From: Steromphala cineraria
Lineage: Eukaryota > Mollusca > Gastropoda > Trochida > Trochidae
Direction: 5' to 3'
Length of the DNA: 64,000 bases
Assembly (NCBI GenBank): GCA_916613615.1
Contig: OU744725.1
Span: 62,814,575 to 62,878,574 of the forward strand
The first letter of the stretch is position 1. The number at the start of each line of letters is the position of its first letter. The notes under the pieces were generated by a model. That model was not told the DNA's origin. It did not search any database and worked only from the letters and a program-made list of their open reading frames with translations. The position numbers and the translations under genes were made by a program. Shown here piece by piece: positions 35,941-47,831 of the stretch.

Positions 35941-35961
35941 CAGCAGACTTATTTCCCCATA

Positions 35962-36331
35962 ATGCTGTAGCACGTTTTAACATTTTTTACATTTTATGAT
36001 TTAAAATTTTCACTGATAATTGTACGATAATGCTAAATGTATTATTTTGATAGTGTCAAAAATCTCATTACACAAACAAATCATCCATAGTCAGAGAACA
36101 AATGATAAAGATTCACATAAAGTCCATTGGCGGCCATTTTTGTGTGAACACCTTTAATTCATTTGTGTAAGATAAAGGAATCGCATGGCTGAACTTAATT
36201 GACATTATATATTTGATTTATCTCTGTTTCATTTAGTTTAAATACATTGTCTTTTAATTGGAACCATTTATTTTCATTTTCCTGACATCACCTTATCTTC
36301 CTCCTAAAAACGTGCTACGCAGCCCCTTTAA
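35962..36331. mobile_element. TTAA MITE family A, copy 2
   Basis: The right end TAAAAACGTGCTACGCAGCCCC|TTAA, at 36328, and the internal words GATTCACATAAAGTCCATTGG and TTTTCATTTTCCTGACATCA match the copy at 16249. The left end is damaged: GCTGTAGCACGTTTTA (35964) survives, but the outermost bases and the left TTAA are gone. It is non-coding. Confidence 0.75.
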
Positions 36332-36594
36332 ATTACTGTTGACGTGCATCATGGTCAAGTTTTTTATGATAACCGCAACTACAATCTTGTTACTATATGA
36401 CGTTGATTAGCTTTTAAATGATACTTTCCTACAACAGATCGATATGACACCTCTGATAAAGTTTGGCAAATATGATCCCCAACAATCAACAGAGAGCTTG
36501 TTTGTTATGAACAGGGTTATGGATTAACTCTACACACCTACTAATAAATCAGGCAAATGAAATTTTGAAAAATATTCCCACCTTATTTAGGAAA

Positions 36595-37285
36595 CCCAAA
36601 TTTTCATTATCATTGAATCACCAACTCAAGTAAACCAATGGTTAGCACTATGTTCATCTTACTAGCCCAACAAATGTTAACTTTACATTACATTATCATT
36701 GCATCACCAACTCAAGTAAACCACTGACTAGCACTATGTTCATCTTACTAGCCCAACGTGTGTTTACTTTTAAATATATCATTGCATCACCAACTCAAGT
36801 AAACCTGACTAGCACTATGTTCATCTTACTAGCCCAACGTGTGTTTACTTTTAAATATATATAATATTTCATCACCAAGTCAAGTAAACCACTGATGATA
36901 ACACTGTTTATCTTACTAGCCCAAATTGTGAGCACTTTGTTCATTATACTAGCCCAGCCTGTGTTATATATCTTGAAAACTCTATAGTTACATTATCATT
37001 GTATCACAAACTCAAGTAAACCGATGACTAACACTATGTTCTTCATCCTACCCCAACTTGTGTCAACTTTACATTATATTATCATTTCATCACCAACTCA
37101 AGTAAACCTGACTAGCACTATGTTCATCTTACTAGCCCAAATTGTGAACACTTTGTTCATAATACTAGCCCAGCCTGTGTTAAATATCTAGAAAACTATA
37201 GTTACATTATTATTGCATCACCAACTCAAGTTAACCTATGACTAGCACTATGTCCATGTTACTAGCCCCACACATGTAAAACTAG
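36595..37285. repeat. Tandem array, ~80-130-bp composite units, about 7 copies
   Basis: CACCAACTCAAGTAAACC recurs near 36627, 36705, 36787, 36870, 37007, 37091 and 37219. It is followed by ACTAGCACTATGTTCATCTT and ACTAGCCCAA. Some units carry an added block (TTGTGAGCACTTTGTTCAT), making a higher-order pattern. Confidence 0.8.
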
Positions 37286-37295
37286 CCAAAGGCAA

Positions 37296-37340
37296 GAGGG
37301 CCATGGTATAGCGGCTAGTGTGTTCTGATAAGGGACAATT
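37296..37340 (+). repeat. Truncated tRNA-like SINE head
   Basis: GGCCATGGTATAGCGGCTAGTGTGTT contains an A-box-like TATAGCGGCTAGTG directly after the tandem array. No B box follows, so this is at most a truncated SINE 5' end. Confidence 0.3.
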
Positions 37341-37415
37341 TCATGTAAATCTCTTCAGCTCTTGTTCCACGTAGTTAATGATGAATAAATCAAATAGCGC
37401 CCACTCCTGTTATAC

Positions 37416-37543
37416 CTCTAGAAGCATTTGCTGTAATACTTCCACGGCTTTGGGCGCAATATTCTGGTAATAAAATATTCTATGATGTTGCTCTCTGATA
37501 TTTGATAACAGATGTATTGATGTCGATATCGCCATTATTTGAT
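37416..37543 (-). CDS. Candidate internal coding exon, minus strand, unrecognised
   Basis: On the minus strand a pyrimidine-rich acceptor (ATTCCACCTCGTAG) precedes 128 nt that stay open in one frame and end at a donor-like CTAGAG|GTATAA. The reading phase would be 2 in, 0 out, giving about 42 codons with a plausible mixture (it contains LLSNIREQHHRIFYYQ). No family is recognised. It lies on the opposite strand to the 25398 candidate, so the two would not belong to one gene. Chance open frames of this size are expected in 64 kb, so this is weak evidence. Confidence 0.22.
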
Positions 37544-37619
37544 CTACGAGGTGGAATTGTGTGAAATGAAATGAATATTTTATACAAGAGTATTTGCATT
37601 TAAATAGTATTGAATAGCA

Positions 37620-39185
37620 CATCAAGGGAAAATAAATTTCATAACAAATTGTTATTGTCTTTTATATGGAAAAACACATTTCATCCTATTACAGGAATTT
37701 CTCTAAACTGAAACCAAGTTTTAGTAGATCTTTGATCATATCTGATTATTAAAATTTTATCCCAATTCTATCAAGTGTCTCATAGAATTAAATTTTTCTT
37801 AAGGTTCTATGTTTATTTTCAAAGTCTTAATGCTTAATTTTGTTTTCTCAATGATGAGTCCATTCAATTCAATGAAATATACATGTCATTTTTTTCTATT
37901 TCATATATGACCATATCGTATTTATCAAAATTAAAATTATTTTTTTTATCGAATCATCATCCTAACAATAGTACTACAGTATAAAATATCCTTTGGTGAG
38001 ATACATTGCCATGCTAAAACAATCGAAATATTCTTTCTGTTAAATGTTGTCATAATCAAAAGGGCTATAACCTTTTTATATAACAAATTCAGAAAGTCTC
38101 TGCTCCTCTGTATTCATATTGGTTCTGATGAGTACTTGTTCACTACCATACAACAGTCAAGTATTTCTCTGGGGAGCTCTACACAAGCAATTCTATTTTC
38201 TATCCAGTAATATGATTCTCTCCATATGAAGCTGTTCTCATTTCATAAAGGGAACCCATTCCTCACACAAACTGTTATCCATTGACTCCTGTCAGTAATA
38301 ATTTCATAGTGAAGGGTCGACAAAATATGCATAGGGAAATCAAGCTCTAAATCATGCCAGTGGTCGTCGCTGTAACTGTGTTTCTTATTTATGGTCAAAG
38401 GTTATGAGAGTATCAAACACTTTAGTTTTTTTTATTAATATTTCTTGATATCTTGCATTTGAATGTTGAATTTTTGGAATTTTTTGGAATTTTTTATGAA
38501 TTTCTAGTTCTTGATAGAAAAATAGATTTTGACTGATAAAACATAGATTGTGATATTCAAGGATTCTCATTCATTAACTGTAATCTTATCATTTTAGATT
38601 TTATTAGCGATAACTTTTTTGAATAAAATATTTCATGTGAGATATTTATGTGTAATTTATCATCAATTATAAATAATGATTGTGCTTTCGAGTAAGTTTG
38701 AATGCTGATGTCATTTATGATGTAAAACATTGATTTGAGATTTATAGTTAAATTTCTATGTGATAAAGGATTTTGTTAGTATGAATCATATATGAACTGT
38801 TTATATTTTTTTGGAAGTATTTGTCTTATACAAGATATCCACAACACAAGTTAAATAAAAGAAAATCAAGAAAAAATATTCTATTATCCTTCACATATAT
38901 AACTATATGTTGTGTCTACAAAACAAATTTTTTTTACAGCTTATTTTTACCAAATTATTATTCAGCGCATAATGTGATACTTTAATTATCAGTATAGATC
39001 AACTGTTTGATTTAATCATTTTGGTACTGAGTAGATTTTATCCCAAAACAATTCACATGAAAAATTTCTTTTAAGTTAATTCCCAACTGTGTCTGTTAAA
39101 GACTACTTAAACTTGTTGTTTTGGTTCCAAAACTCTAGAGGGGTCGATTGCTTGATTAAAGTTCCTAGACGTCCCATTAGCCGAC
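37620..39185. other. AT-rich stretch without visible gene
   Basis: Only AT-rich sequence with homopolymer runs is visible. Confidence 0.45.
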
Positions 39186-39520
39186 CTCATAAGGTAGTAC
39201 CTCGAAAACAATCAAAATACTCATTCTGTTTTAATGATTTATTTATACCCGTTGGTTGCTAATCATTCCTCCCAAAGCTGGTCGCAAATCTCGCAAATTC
39301 CTCAAAGGACGAGACTAGGTCAAGCGCGTATATATCTAATTTATCCTTCGCGTCAGTAATTAGCTCATTAGTCACCAACTCGGTCTTTGTTAATATTTCA
39401 TCATCAACGCCAGTGTTGAACAGTAATTGGGATATTTACGTAGGTACGTGGACGTAAGACTGAATGAGGTTCGATCTTATATACTCCGCATCATTATTTT
39501 CTGTTGCCTACCAGGCCTTG
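39186..39520. promoter_or_regulatory. Candidate non-coding regulatory DNA
   Basis: A compact GC-richer, non-repetitive patch with several CpG words (GGTCGCAAATCTCGC, CAAGCGCG, CTTCGCGTCAG), a TAATTAGCTCATTAG homeodomain-type cluster, and TACGTAGGTACGTGGACGTA. No frame is open across it. It resembles a conserved enhancer more than an exon, which is inference from composition. Confidence 0.25.
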
Positions 39521-42500
39521 AGCTTTGTAATTATATATATATGTCTTACATGTGCTGTGTTTTGGAATTTTTTTAATTGATTTTGGTCGCTCATTTAATT
39601 CAACTGGAGTTTTGTATTCAGAAATAGAGGATAGTGATACTATATGATATTATTTCGATTCAACAATATAATGATTAGTGAAGGAGACTAAGGAATTAAA
39701 TAATCTCATGAATTTATATAAATGAAACATTTCCATAAATCAAATCACATCAGAGATATCTATTTTAAAACATATTCAGCTTGGAATACATATTGATACT
39801 AATTTGTGGTTTTCTTGCAAAAAAAATCAAACATGCAGATTTCAGGTGCAAGACTTTGCTTAACATTCATGTTATTCTCATAATGAACATCCCAATTTTA
39901 GAAAAAAAAAAGTTGATAAGACGTCGCAGTTCATCAATCTTCATTTATTATTTTGATAGTGGATCGAATTTTATTGTTTGGTTACTTTAGTTATGTTTTT
40001 GTTTGTTTAAGTAATAATTCTGCCCAATTATTTCCACATAATTGAAGCTCCTAATTTCTTAAAAATTAGAAACTCTGTGACATATAGTTCATTAGTTTTT
40101 TTTTACAATTTTGATTTTTCTCCATTCATGCTTATTTTTAAAAGATTAATTTAAACACTTTAACGATGCAGCCCATGTGTCAATCCTGATCACGTTGATT
40201 ACATTAAGGAAGTAAATTCAAAATTACCTGCCACTCAAAAGAGGAAATTAATCAGGAAATAACAGGTTCTTAAATTCAGGAAACAGTTTTCACATAACTC
40301 ACAAAATTTGAATTAACATAGTGTTCATTCTTTGTTAATTTCATTGTAGTGAAGTATTTCTTTGTGATAGGAGATTGATTCTTATTTTTAATATGCCTTA
40401 TTTTTTTATATGTATAAGCTCAATACACTTCCAATTTATCTTTTTATCATTAAGAGAATTTAAGTAAATCAACATGAGTGAACTATTTCTTTCATTGGAA
40501 TATATTATCAATGGTGAGTAATTTTATTTGCACTTTAGATCTATCTTTATTCATTTTGCTTATATGGTTATAATCGGTATGATGAAATATATCCTTAGTA
40601 TCTAGCCTGGTTTATGATGTGTCCTTATCCAACATTGCATTATCATATGTATGTATTTATATATAACACGATCTATCCTGTCATTAATAAAAACATTCAT
40701 TTGACAATTGACATTCTCAAGCATAAAAAGGATATCATTAGGATCCAAAACTTCCTTTAGGAACATGTGTCTATCGTCCTTATATGTCTAAGCTGATATG
40801 CTTGTGATGCTTTCATATAGTTTTTAAAAATATTGCAACATTGTACAGTGAAATTTTAGACCATGATCTCAGGATTAAAAGATTTTTTTTCTGTTCTGAC
40901 ACTGGTAAAACCTTTAAATAATGGGAATAATCGAGTAACCTTGTTTGTTAAAAGAATTTTTTATCATATTTTATGATTTTATCATCAATATTCAACGGTG
41001 ATGTAAAATATTGCTATGATCAAATGCTATATATATACTTATCAGCCATGTCATTATGAAGCAAACATTTTTTGTGTTACACTTCATATGCTGAATAAGT
41101 GACATTTTGAGTTTAAGTAGCAAAAACAAAGCAATAATCAAACATTGCATGGTCACATGACAAGGAAAGGTTATAGTCATGAAAATTGCAACAGATAGGT
41201 AAAGTTAACATGATTATTTGCTCTTTTTATACTTTACATATTCTTAACAAGGTGCTTTTTATTTTATTGGATAAAACTATACATTGTTTTTGTTAATTCA
41301 AACTTGAGTAATAGAATTTTCGTATGTCTCGAAAGCTACAAGTATGAACTGTTAAAGAACTAAATGTCTTAAAGCACTTAGCAAAAAGCACTTCCTTGTT
41401 TCCATTTGATTGCCCAATAGTTCTGAGAGTGCAAATGGTTCTTTCAAGTCATTTAAGGACATTAAGAAGTGGAATACAAGTAAAGGGCAGGGTTTCTGAT
41501 TTCTCTTACTTTTTTGATTAAGCATTTCAGAGTGCACAATCCCTTGAGCTACTTGTAAAAAAAAATTTAAATCCAGATTCCTGGATAGCTTTAGTACACA
41601 GTATGTGTGTATTGTATATCTTTATCCTCTAATATCTGGCCTTAATGCAGATAAATACTATCTATAAGCTGCATTACTTATAACATCATCCTCAACTGTA
41701 AATACTATGCTATAAATATTGTGTAGCGCTTTAAGCCTGCATGGGGTGCATGATAAAAATGTATTTATTATCAATATTATTTACTGGATGGTGACAATTA
41801 AGCATAAATCTACATTTACTATGTGAAATTGCACCCATTGGTTCAAACTCATACCATTGCTCTGTTGTACACATGAAATGAAATGTTGAACTCAAGTGTA
41901 GTGCTCTTATTGCCAAGTCACTTCCAGCCAACACTTTCAGATTTCACTGTAATACTTTCCTTTGTGAGAGTAATTTAATGGATAACATCTTTATTGCAAG
42001 AATATTGGGACATTCTTGACTACTCCTTGTTCATGCTTCAATACAGAAGTTACCCAACAGTTTTGTCTCGTATCATCACACCAACTTCTAAATGCCTTTG
42101 AAGAATTTATCCATTATGGTTTTGTAGGATTTTGTACTTGTCTAATTATACAAGCCTTTCTGCTGAGCTTTTTATCTGGGGGCTATCCATATCCATTAGA
42201 AATTTTTCCATTTTGGCTTTGTAAGTTTTCAGTTCGGAAACTGGCGTTTTAGGTTTTGCATAGGAAAATGACCAGAAACATGACTATCTAATTCTGTTTG
42301 CCTTTCTGCTGTGAGGTATATCCCTAGGCTATCCATTAGAACATTCTGGCATTTACTTGACAATAAAAGCTCCATTCCATCGTTTGTATCTGCGTGGAAG
42401 TGTGGGTTGGCAGAGCGTTTATTCACCTGTCTCCCCTTTGGAACCTTGTTACTTACAGTGCTTAAATTTACTTTACTGAAAAGTGCTTTTAGAAAACTCT

Positions 42501-42640
42501 ATGCTTGTATTATTATCAGATTGGCTATCCATTTCAATGCCAACTCCATGATTAGGTTGATTATATTGATGTTATGGTTGTCATGATTTCTATATAATTT
42601 TCGTTTTCTCATTTCCGTGCATCATGGGAACACTATCAAT
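39521..42640. other. AT-rich stretch without supported gene
   Basis: No gene supported. A GC-richer part at about 41990-42450 has overlapping frames on both strands (78, 91 and 65 codons) and repeats CTTTCTGCTG and GGCTATCCAT, which suggests a decayed repeat. A SINE-tail-like word TGTAGCGCTTTAAG occurs at 41722. Confidence 0.35.
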
Positions 42641-43060
42641 AATTTAAGTTATCTTCAAATGATTCAAATCATAACATCAACTGTGAACTGTAAAGCATTT
42701 AGATGGAATTGTTATTATACATTTTTATGTGTTTTTCATGTGGATGATAAACCATGTAGCAAATTTCTTGAAATCCTGTCTATAAATTAAATCCTCAAAA
42801 TGATAATAATGATAAAATGAATATTTATAAAGTACTAAAGTCCATCCATTTAAGCATGCTCTTAGCGCTTCCCACCATAAAACATCATCTATGAACTGTA
42901 AAGCATAATGATGGAATGGTTATTATAAACGTTTTTAATGATTTCATGTGGATGATAAATCATTTGTTTTATTCAAGGGAACAATATTAATAAATTGAAA
43001 TGTCCTCAAACGATAAAAAAAACCCATCATAAGACATCATCAGTGAACTAATTTTAAAAT
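42641..43060. repeat. Degenerate ~225-bp direct repeat
   Basis: AACTGTAAAGCAT-ATGGAAT-GTTATTATA and TCATGTGGATGATAAA occur near 42683-42750 and 42894-42960, with a third start (CATCATCAGTGAACTAA) near 43035. The copies are diverged. Confidence 0.6.
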
Positions 43061-43300
43061 CAGTAGCTAGAAATACATGGCCCGCAATGTTCCAAAAGGA
43101 TAACAGTAATTTCATATTGATCAGAATGATTGCTTTGTAAAAATTGCTTCATTATTGGCAAATGATGTGTTAAGCTTTTTCAGGCATTGTCTGAGTACAG
43201 ATAGTTCTGCAGTGAATAAAGCTGATATTTCTATAGAATTTGGTATCATTCAGCACTGGCATTTAGATTAACAATGGCAATTGTTCTCTCTCTCTGGTTA

Positions 43301-43591
43301 TATGTCTTTATTTGGTGCCAAGGACATAGATTTCTTCATCATTCATTTTTCCGTCTCAGAAGCTTATATGTCTTTATTTGGTGCCAAGGACATCGTTTTT
43401 TCTACATCATATATTTCTCTGTCACTGAATCTTGTATGTCTTTATTTTGTGCAAAGAACAATATTAGTTTTTTCTACATTATATATTTCTCTGCCACTGA
43501 ATCTTTTATGTCTTTCTTTTGTGCAAAGGACATAGTTTTTAATATCTCATTCATTTCTCTCCAACTGAATTTTTATTCATTTACTAATTTT
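43301..43591. repeat. Tandem repeat, 66-72-bp period, 4 units plus one displaced
   Basis: TATGTCTTTATTTGGTGCCA and variants begin at 43301, 43367, 43435 and 43507. A fifth unit start (CTGTCTTTATTTGGTGCCAA) appears at 44180, after the inserted repeat at 43592-44170. The two overlapping frames across the array are repeat translations. Confidence 0.8.
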
Positions 43592-44170
43592 TAGCTCATC
43601 TGGCCTATAAGGCCTGATGGGCTTATGGCATGGCATGGTGTCCGGCGTCCGTTTGTCCATCCGTCCGTCCATCCATCCGTCCATCCGTCCTTTAACTACG
43701 CCCTAAAAACCTATTTTCATCTTCTTCTCCAGAAGCATAAGGCCTAGAAAGCTGAAACTTTGTGTACAGACTCCTTGGCTAGTGAGGATTATGATTTGTA
43801 GCTTTGGTGGCCCTGTGACCCCTAATAAGGGCCACAGGGGCCACACCCTAAAAACCTATTTTCATCTTCTTCTCTAGAACCATAAGGCCTAGAAAGCTGA
43901 AACTTTGTGTACAGACTCCTCGACTAGTGAGGATTATAAATTGTAGCTTTGGTGGCCCTGTTGCCCCTAATAAAGGCAACAGGAACATCCTTCAAATCTA
44001 TTTTCATCTTCTTCTCCTGAAGTATAAGACCTAGAAAACTGAAACTTGTCGCCTATATACTTAATTTTATGATTGGTGACCCTGTGGCCTCTACAAAGGG
44101 GGAATCACATTGCCACACTCTACAGCATAATTGATGATGAAGCCTGGTGAGCTACAGAGCCAATGGCTCT
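43592..44170. mobile_element. Interspersed repeat inserted in the 66-bp array
   Basis: The ends TAGCTCATCTGGCC (left) and TAGCTCACCAGGCT (right, reverse complement) form a short inverted repeat. Each end carries its own small hairpin: GGCCTATAAGGCC and AGAGCCAATGGCTCT. Inside are a (CCGTCCAT)n-like run at 43645-43690 and three decaying copies of a ~155-bp subunit that starts CCTATTTTCATCTTCTTCTC and contains GCCTAGAAAGCTGAAACTTT. It has no coding capacity. Elements of this look are common in molluscs; the class is not known to me. Confidence 0.7.
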
Positions 44171-44199
44171 ATTTTTATCTGTCTTTATTTGGTGCCAAG

Positions 44200-45840
44200 G
44201 AAAGAATTTTTGATCTACATAACTTCATTTAAAGTGCTCATTCTTTGAAGTGTATGATGTCTGACGTTTAGATCCACTATGACCAAACTGAAATTGTATG
44301 TAAAAGGTTTCAAAGGTCTATGTTTATATTCATGTATTGTAAATGAAATGTTATAATCCTACATTCCTGTAGAACATGTGGGATAAGCAATATTTATCTG
44401 AAAATAATATATACATTTATATTCTGAGAACATTCAAACCTAAAGTAGTTCTGTTACATATCATGGTGGAAATATGTTATTATGCAATACTCTTTTTTCT
44501 AAAACTAAGTTATGGATTAAACAGTAAATTTTGAAATAGATAAAAATTCAATATTTGTATGATTCATATGTCTTTGTTGTATAATATCAGATCTATTTTT
44601 AATACCATGAATAAATGTGAATTTGCCAAAGAACTTTTTGTTTGAATAACATATATTTTTCAAATGATTTCTTACAGTTGCCTAGCAACCAATCGCATCC
44701 ATTTAAATTATATATGATAATTGAAATTGCATTTACTTTTTATTGTCTGCTTCCAAGTTAACATGAGAAATTTTTATTGAAATGTTATTAGTTTTTACTC
44801 CCCTGTCAAATCAACAATTCAACTATAATAAACAACAATCAAAACTTTGAAATTAATTCAAAACAGAATTGTGTTATTTGTATCTTGATGTGTTAATAAA
44901 ATCTTGAAGAGTTTTCAGATGAATATTTCATATATTCAAGCCATTCAAAATAAGTCGATACATTTTGAATGAAATATGATACAAACAATATATAGATGGG
45001 ATCAAGTTGTTTAATACATATCTTGATAAAACTATCAAACTTTTCTGTTGTACCTTATTGATATGATTTTAAGAATTAACAAAGATATCAACATATTGAA
45101 ATGTTTACTACATACATGTAGTTACATATATTTCAGACGTCTTTGTATTGACATGTTTAAAATACAAAGAGTTTTATTTATTAAAGAAAAAATAGGTTAT
45201 GGTTTATAAATGTCTTTTTTAGGCAAATAGAAACTTTATAAAAAATACAGACAGGAAGACAGACATTATCTTCAGTATAGAGGCCATTTGCAAAATTAAT
45301 ATAATCGCATATGAAAGGTTATAGGTTTATTGTTTTTACTTTTATTTACAATTCCCATTTATAGTAATTACCAACATTTATGATCCTTTTACTATCTTCA
45401 CTATTGAGAAAATAGCAATATGTAAAACAGTATTCTAAACACCACTTCACATCACAGATTGTAGATATTGTCTGACAGAACTCTTGTATTTGAACAGACG
45501 ATACATTCATCATTTATAACGGCAACAGTGGTATCAGACATGTGATTGAAGGCTGAACAGAGAACTGCTAGCTGTCAATGTGAAATATGTGCTTTTGTAA
45601 AGTCGCTCAATTATTGACATCAAATACTTGATCCGAGGAGAGGAGTTTTGTATTGTCTAATTAATTCATCCACGAGCTAAAGTTACAATACTCAAACAGG
45701 TCAATTGTTTACTCAGGAGCTAATTCCGGCCTTTGGGGATGATGAATAGGAAAAAAAGTGTTTACGTTGTCGGCGAACATGGCTTATCTTGTATTTCCAA
45801 GCCAGTCACGGCTGATTTATATTGACTGACGGTTCAGAAA
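44200..45840. other. AT-rich stretch; GC-richer patch at 45630-45830
   Basis: No gene supported. The patch at 45630-45830 is non-repetitive, with CCACGAGCTAAAG, TTACGTTGTCGGCG and similar CpG-bearing words. It could be a regulatory element. Confidence 0.35.
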
Positions 45841-45849
45841 ATATGTTCT

Positions 45850-46560
45850 TGGGTTCTGACGGTGTGGATTCTACAATATGAACTTATGTTTACCAATGGA
45901 TTAATAGCCAGATTATGCCATTCTTTTATCAAAGTAAAATTTGTCACTTTTGTCACTTTGATTGTAGAAAGTAGTTTACTCCTTATATCTGACTTATATG
46001 TTTAATCCCCTAACTAATGTTTACCAATGGATTATGATATAGCAAGGTTATGCCATGCTTTTATAAGAGTGAAATTTGTCACTTTTGTCACTTTGATTGT
46101 AGGAATTAGTTCACTCCTTATGACTGACTTTCATGTTTATCCCCCTAACTTATGTTTACAAATGGATTTAATAGTTCATACAGTGATAAAATACATAGTC
46201 AAATTTGACAGAACTGTAGTCATTTTGATTGAAGTGATAAGTTACTCTTAGTATCTGACGGTCTTGAATTATAACTCATATTTCCCTGAGTTATGTTTAC
46301 AAATGGATTACAAGTTATGCTCAAGCGATAGGACAGTGAAATTTCAAAAGAACTGTGGTCACTTTGATCCTAAGGATTTGTGACTCTTAATACTCTGATG
46401 GTGTCGATTCTTCAAGATGAACTCATATGTTATCTCCCAAACTTATATTTACAAATGGATTACGATTTTACTAGGTAATACGACGATGATATGAAAGTGA
46501 AATTTAATAAAGTTGTCACTTTGATCAAAAGGATTGGTTACTCTTAATTGGCCAATTGGT
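45850..46560. repeat. Degenerate tandem repeat, ~130-150-bp period, 5 units
   Basis: ACTTATGTTTACAAATGGATT and variants begin near 45882, 46011, 46146, 46290 and 46440. Shared words are TTTGTCACTTTGAT and TTACTC-TTAT-TCTGA. The first two units are the most alike. Confidence 0.75.
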
Positions 46561-47460
46561 CTCGTGGATAACTTGAATGTTCACAAATATCACATCCATT
46601 ATTTGCCAATTCCGCCATTTTAGGGATGTCATGATTCATCAGTGCATCAGTGTGGTTCTCTTCACGATATGATACACATTACCGTTAGCTAAATCGTGAT
46701 ACAAAAAAAGTGAATATTGATATGAAGTTTAGTGAAAACTTAATCCAAAATTCAAAGTTTGTGAAAAATATCAATGCGATAGGGCTTATGTTGATGGAAA
46801 TAATATAGATGATACAAGATTCTTGTTAAAGTTTGCTTGTTTTGTGTTGAACCCTTGGTTACTCAATATTCTCGTTTTGTCATAAGTATTGATTAAAAAT
46901 AACTGAAACGGATCTCTCCACAAAAATGTCGTGTTTACAGTATCATGATATGTATTGTATTGTGACCCAAGTATCGTGAGTTGTATCGTGACATGCCTAT
47001 GCTATTCATTATATTACTTTTTATATCATTTCTCTTCGCTATGCATCTATTTTTTTCAAAATTAACATCACCATATAGTAGATCTATTCTATCCATAATT
47101 AATTTAACACTACCATATTTAATTGGGTATAAAGTAACTTTTGAGTATAAGGTGACCCACCCCTTTCTCAGCCCCCCAGAATTGCCCTCAGTTGCTGCTA
47201 ACTCTTTCCGACCAAATGAATCTTTTTGCATATACCGGTATATACACTGCATGCGGCGGATACTTATGAGTAAATCCCAGTCTTTGAAATATGACTCAAA
47301 CAGAAACTAACCTCCTAATTCAGATTGAACAGTGATGAAAACTTTAATGTCGGCAGTGATGTTATCTTAATTAAATCTTCAATAAACTTGATGCCGTTTT
47401 GAGTTAAGAATTGACCCAGAAACCTTTATAGCCACATAAAATGGGATCGATTGATTCTCA
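46561..47460. other. No gene seen
   Basis: Frames of about 105 codons are open on both strands at 46935-47310, but they are hydrophobic, overlap each other and show no motif. Anonymous sequence otherwise. Confidence 0.4.
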
Positions 47461-47464
47461 TGTT

Positions 47465-47827
47465 TTATGTAATCAGGGAATTTAAGCCTTGATTGATATT
47501 TTTTAAATCAGCCATGTAGAATTGATTTACTGTAACCTGCTTTAAATGTTGAACATTCTTTTGGAAAAAATGGATATGAGGATATTTACACAGACCATGA
47601 ATAAACTTCAAATGCAGACTTTGCACATATCTTATTTTATCTTTGTTTAACCAGTTACAAGCAGCCATATAGGGCTTTAACAGTGTAGAAGAAGATCCTT
47701 GCTGAAGAAGACACCATAATCTCTTACTCAGGATAGAGTTTTGGATATTGTATTCTTCTTTATCTTTCAATATGTCCATGGCCAATTTTTTAGATCCCCT
47801 TGTAGTGTAAATTTTACCACAGATCAT
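47465..47827 (-). CDS. 120-codon ORF, unrecognised; possible exon or gene fragment
   Basis: The minus-strand frame from the ATG at 47825 runs 120 codons to a stop. It is lysine- and leucine-rich but varied (it contains RLWCLLQQGSSSTLLKPYMA), has no signal peptide or membrane segment, and matches no family I know. Nine bases upstream lies CTGCCCTTGTAG, a plausible acceptor that belongs to the end of the adjacent repeat at 47832. An internal CAG|GTTACA could be a donor. It may be the last exon of a host gene, a fragment of a decayed mobile element, or chance. Confidence 0.3.
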   Translation of the reverse strand: MICGKIYTTRGSKKLAMDILKDKEEYNIQNSILSKRLWCLLQQGSSSTLLKPYMAACNWLNKDKIRYVQSLHLKFIHGLCKYPHIHFFQKNVQHLKQVTVNQFYMADLKNINQGLNSLIT

Positions 47828-47831
47828 GTCA

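Noticed and set aside
46935..47310. Overlapping 105- and 109-codon frames on opposite strands
   Set aside because: They overlap each other, have no motif and show AT-driven hydrophobic composition.
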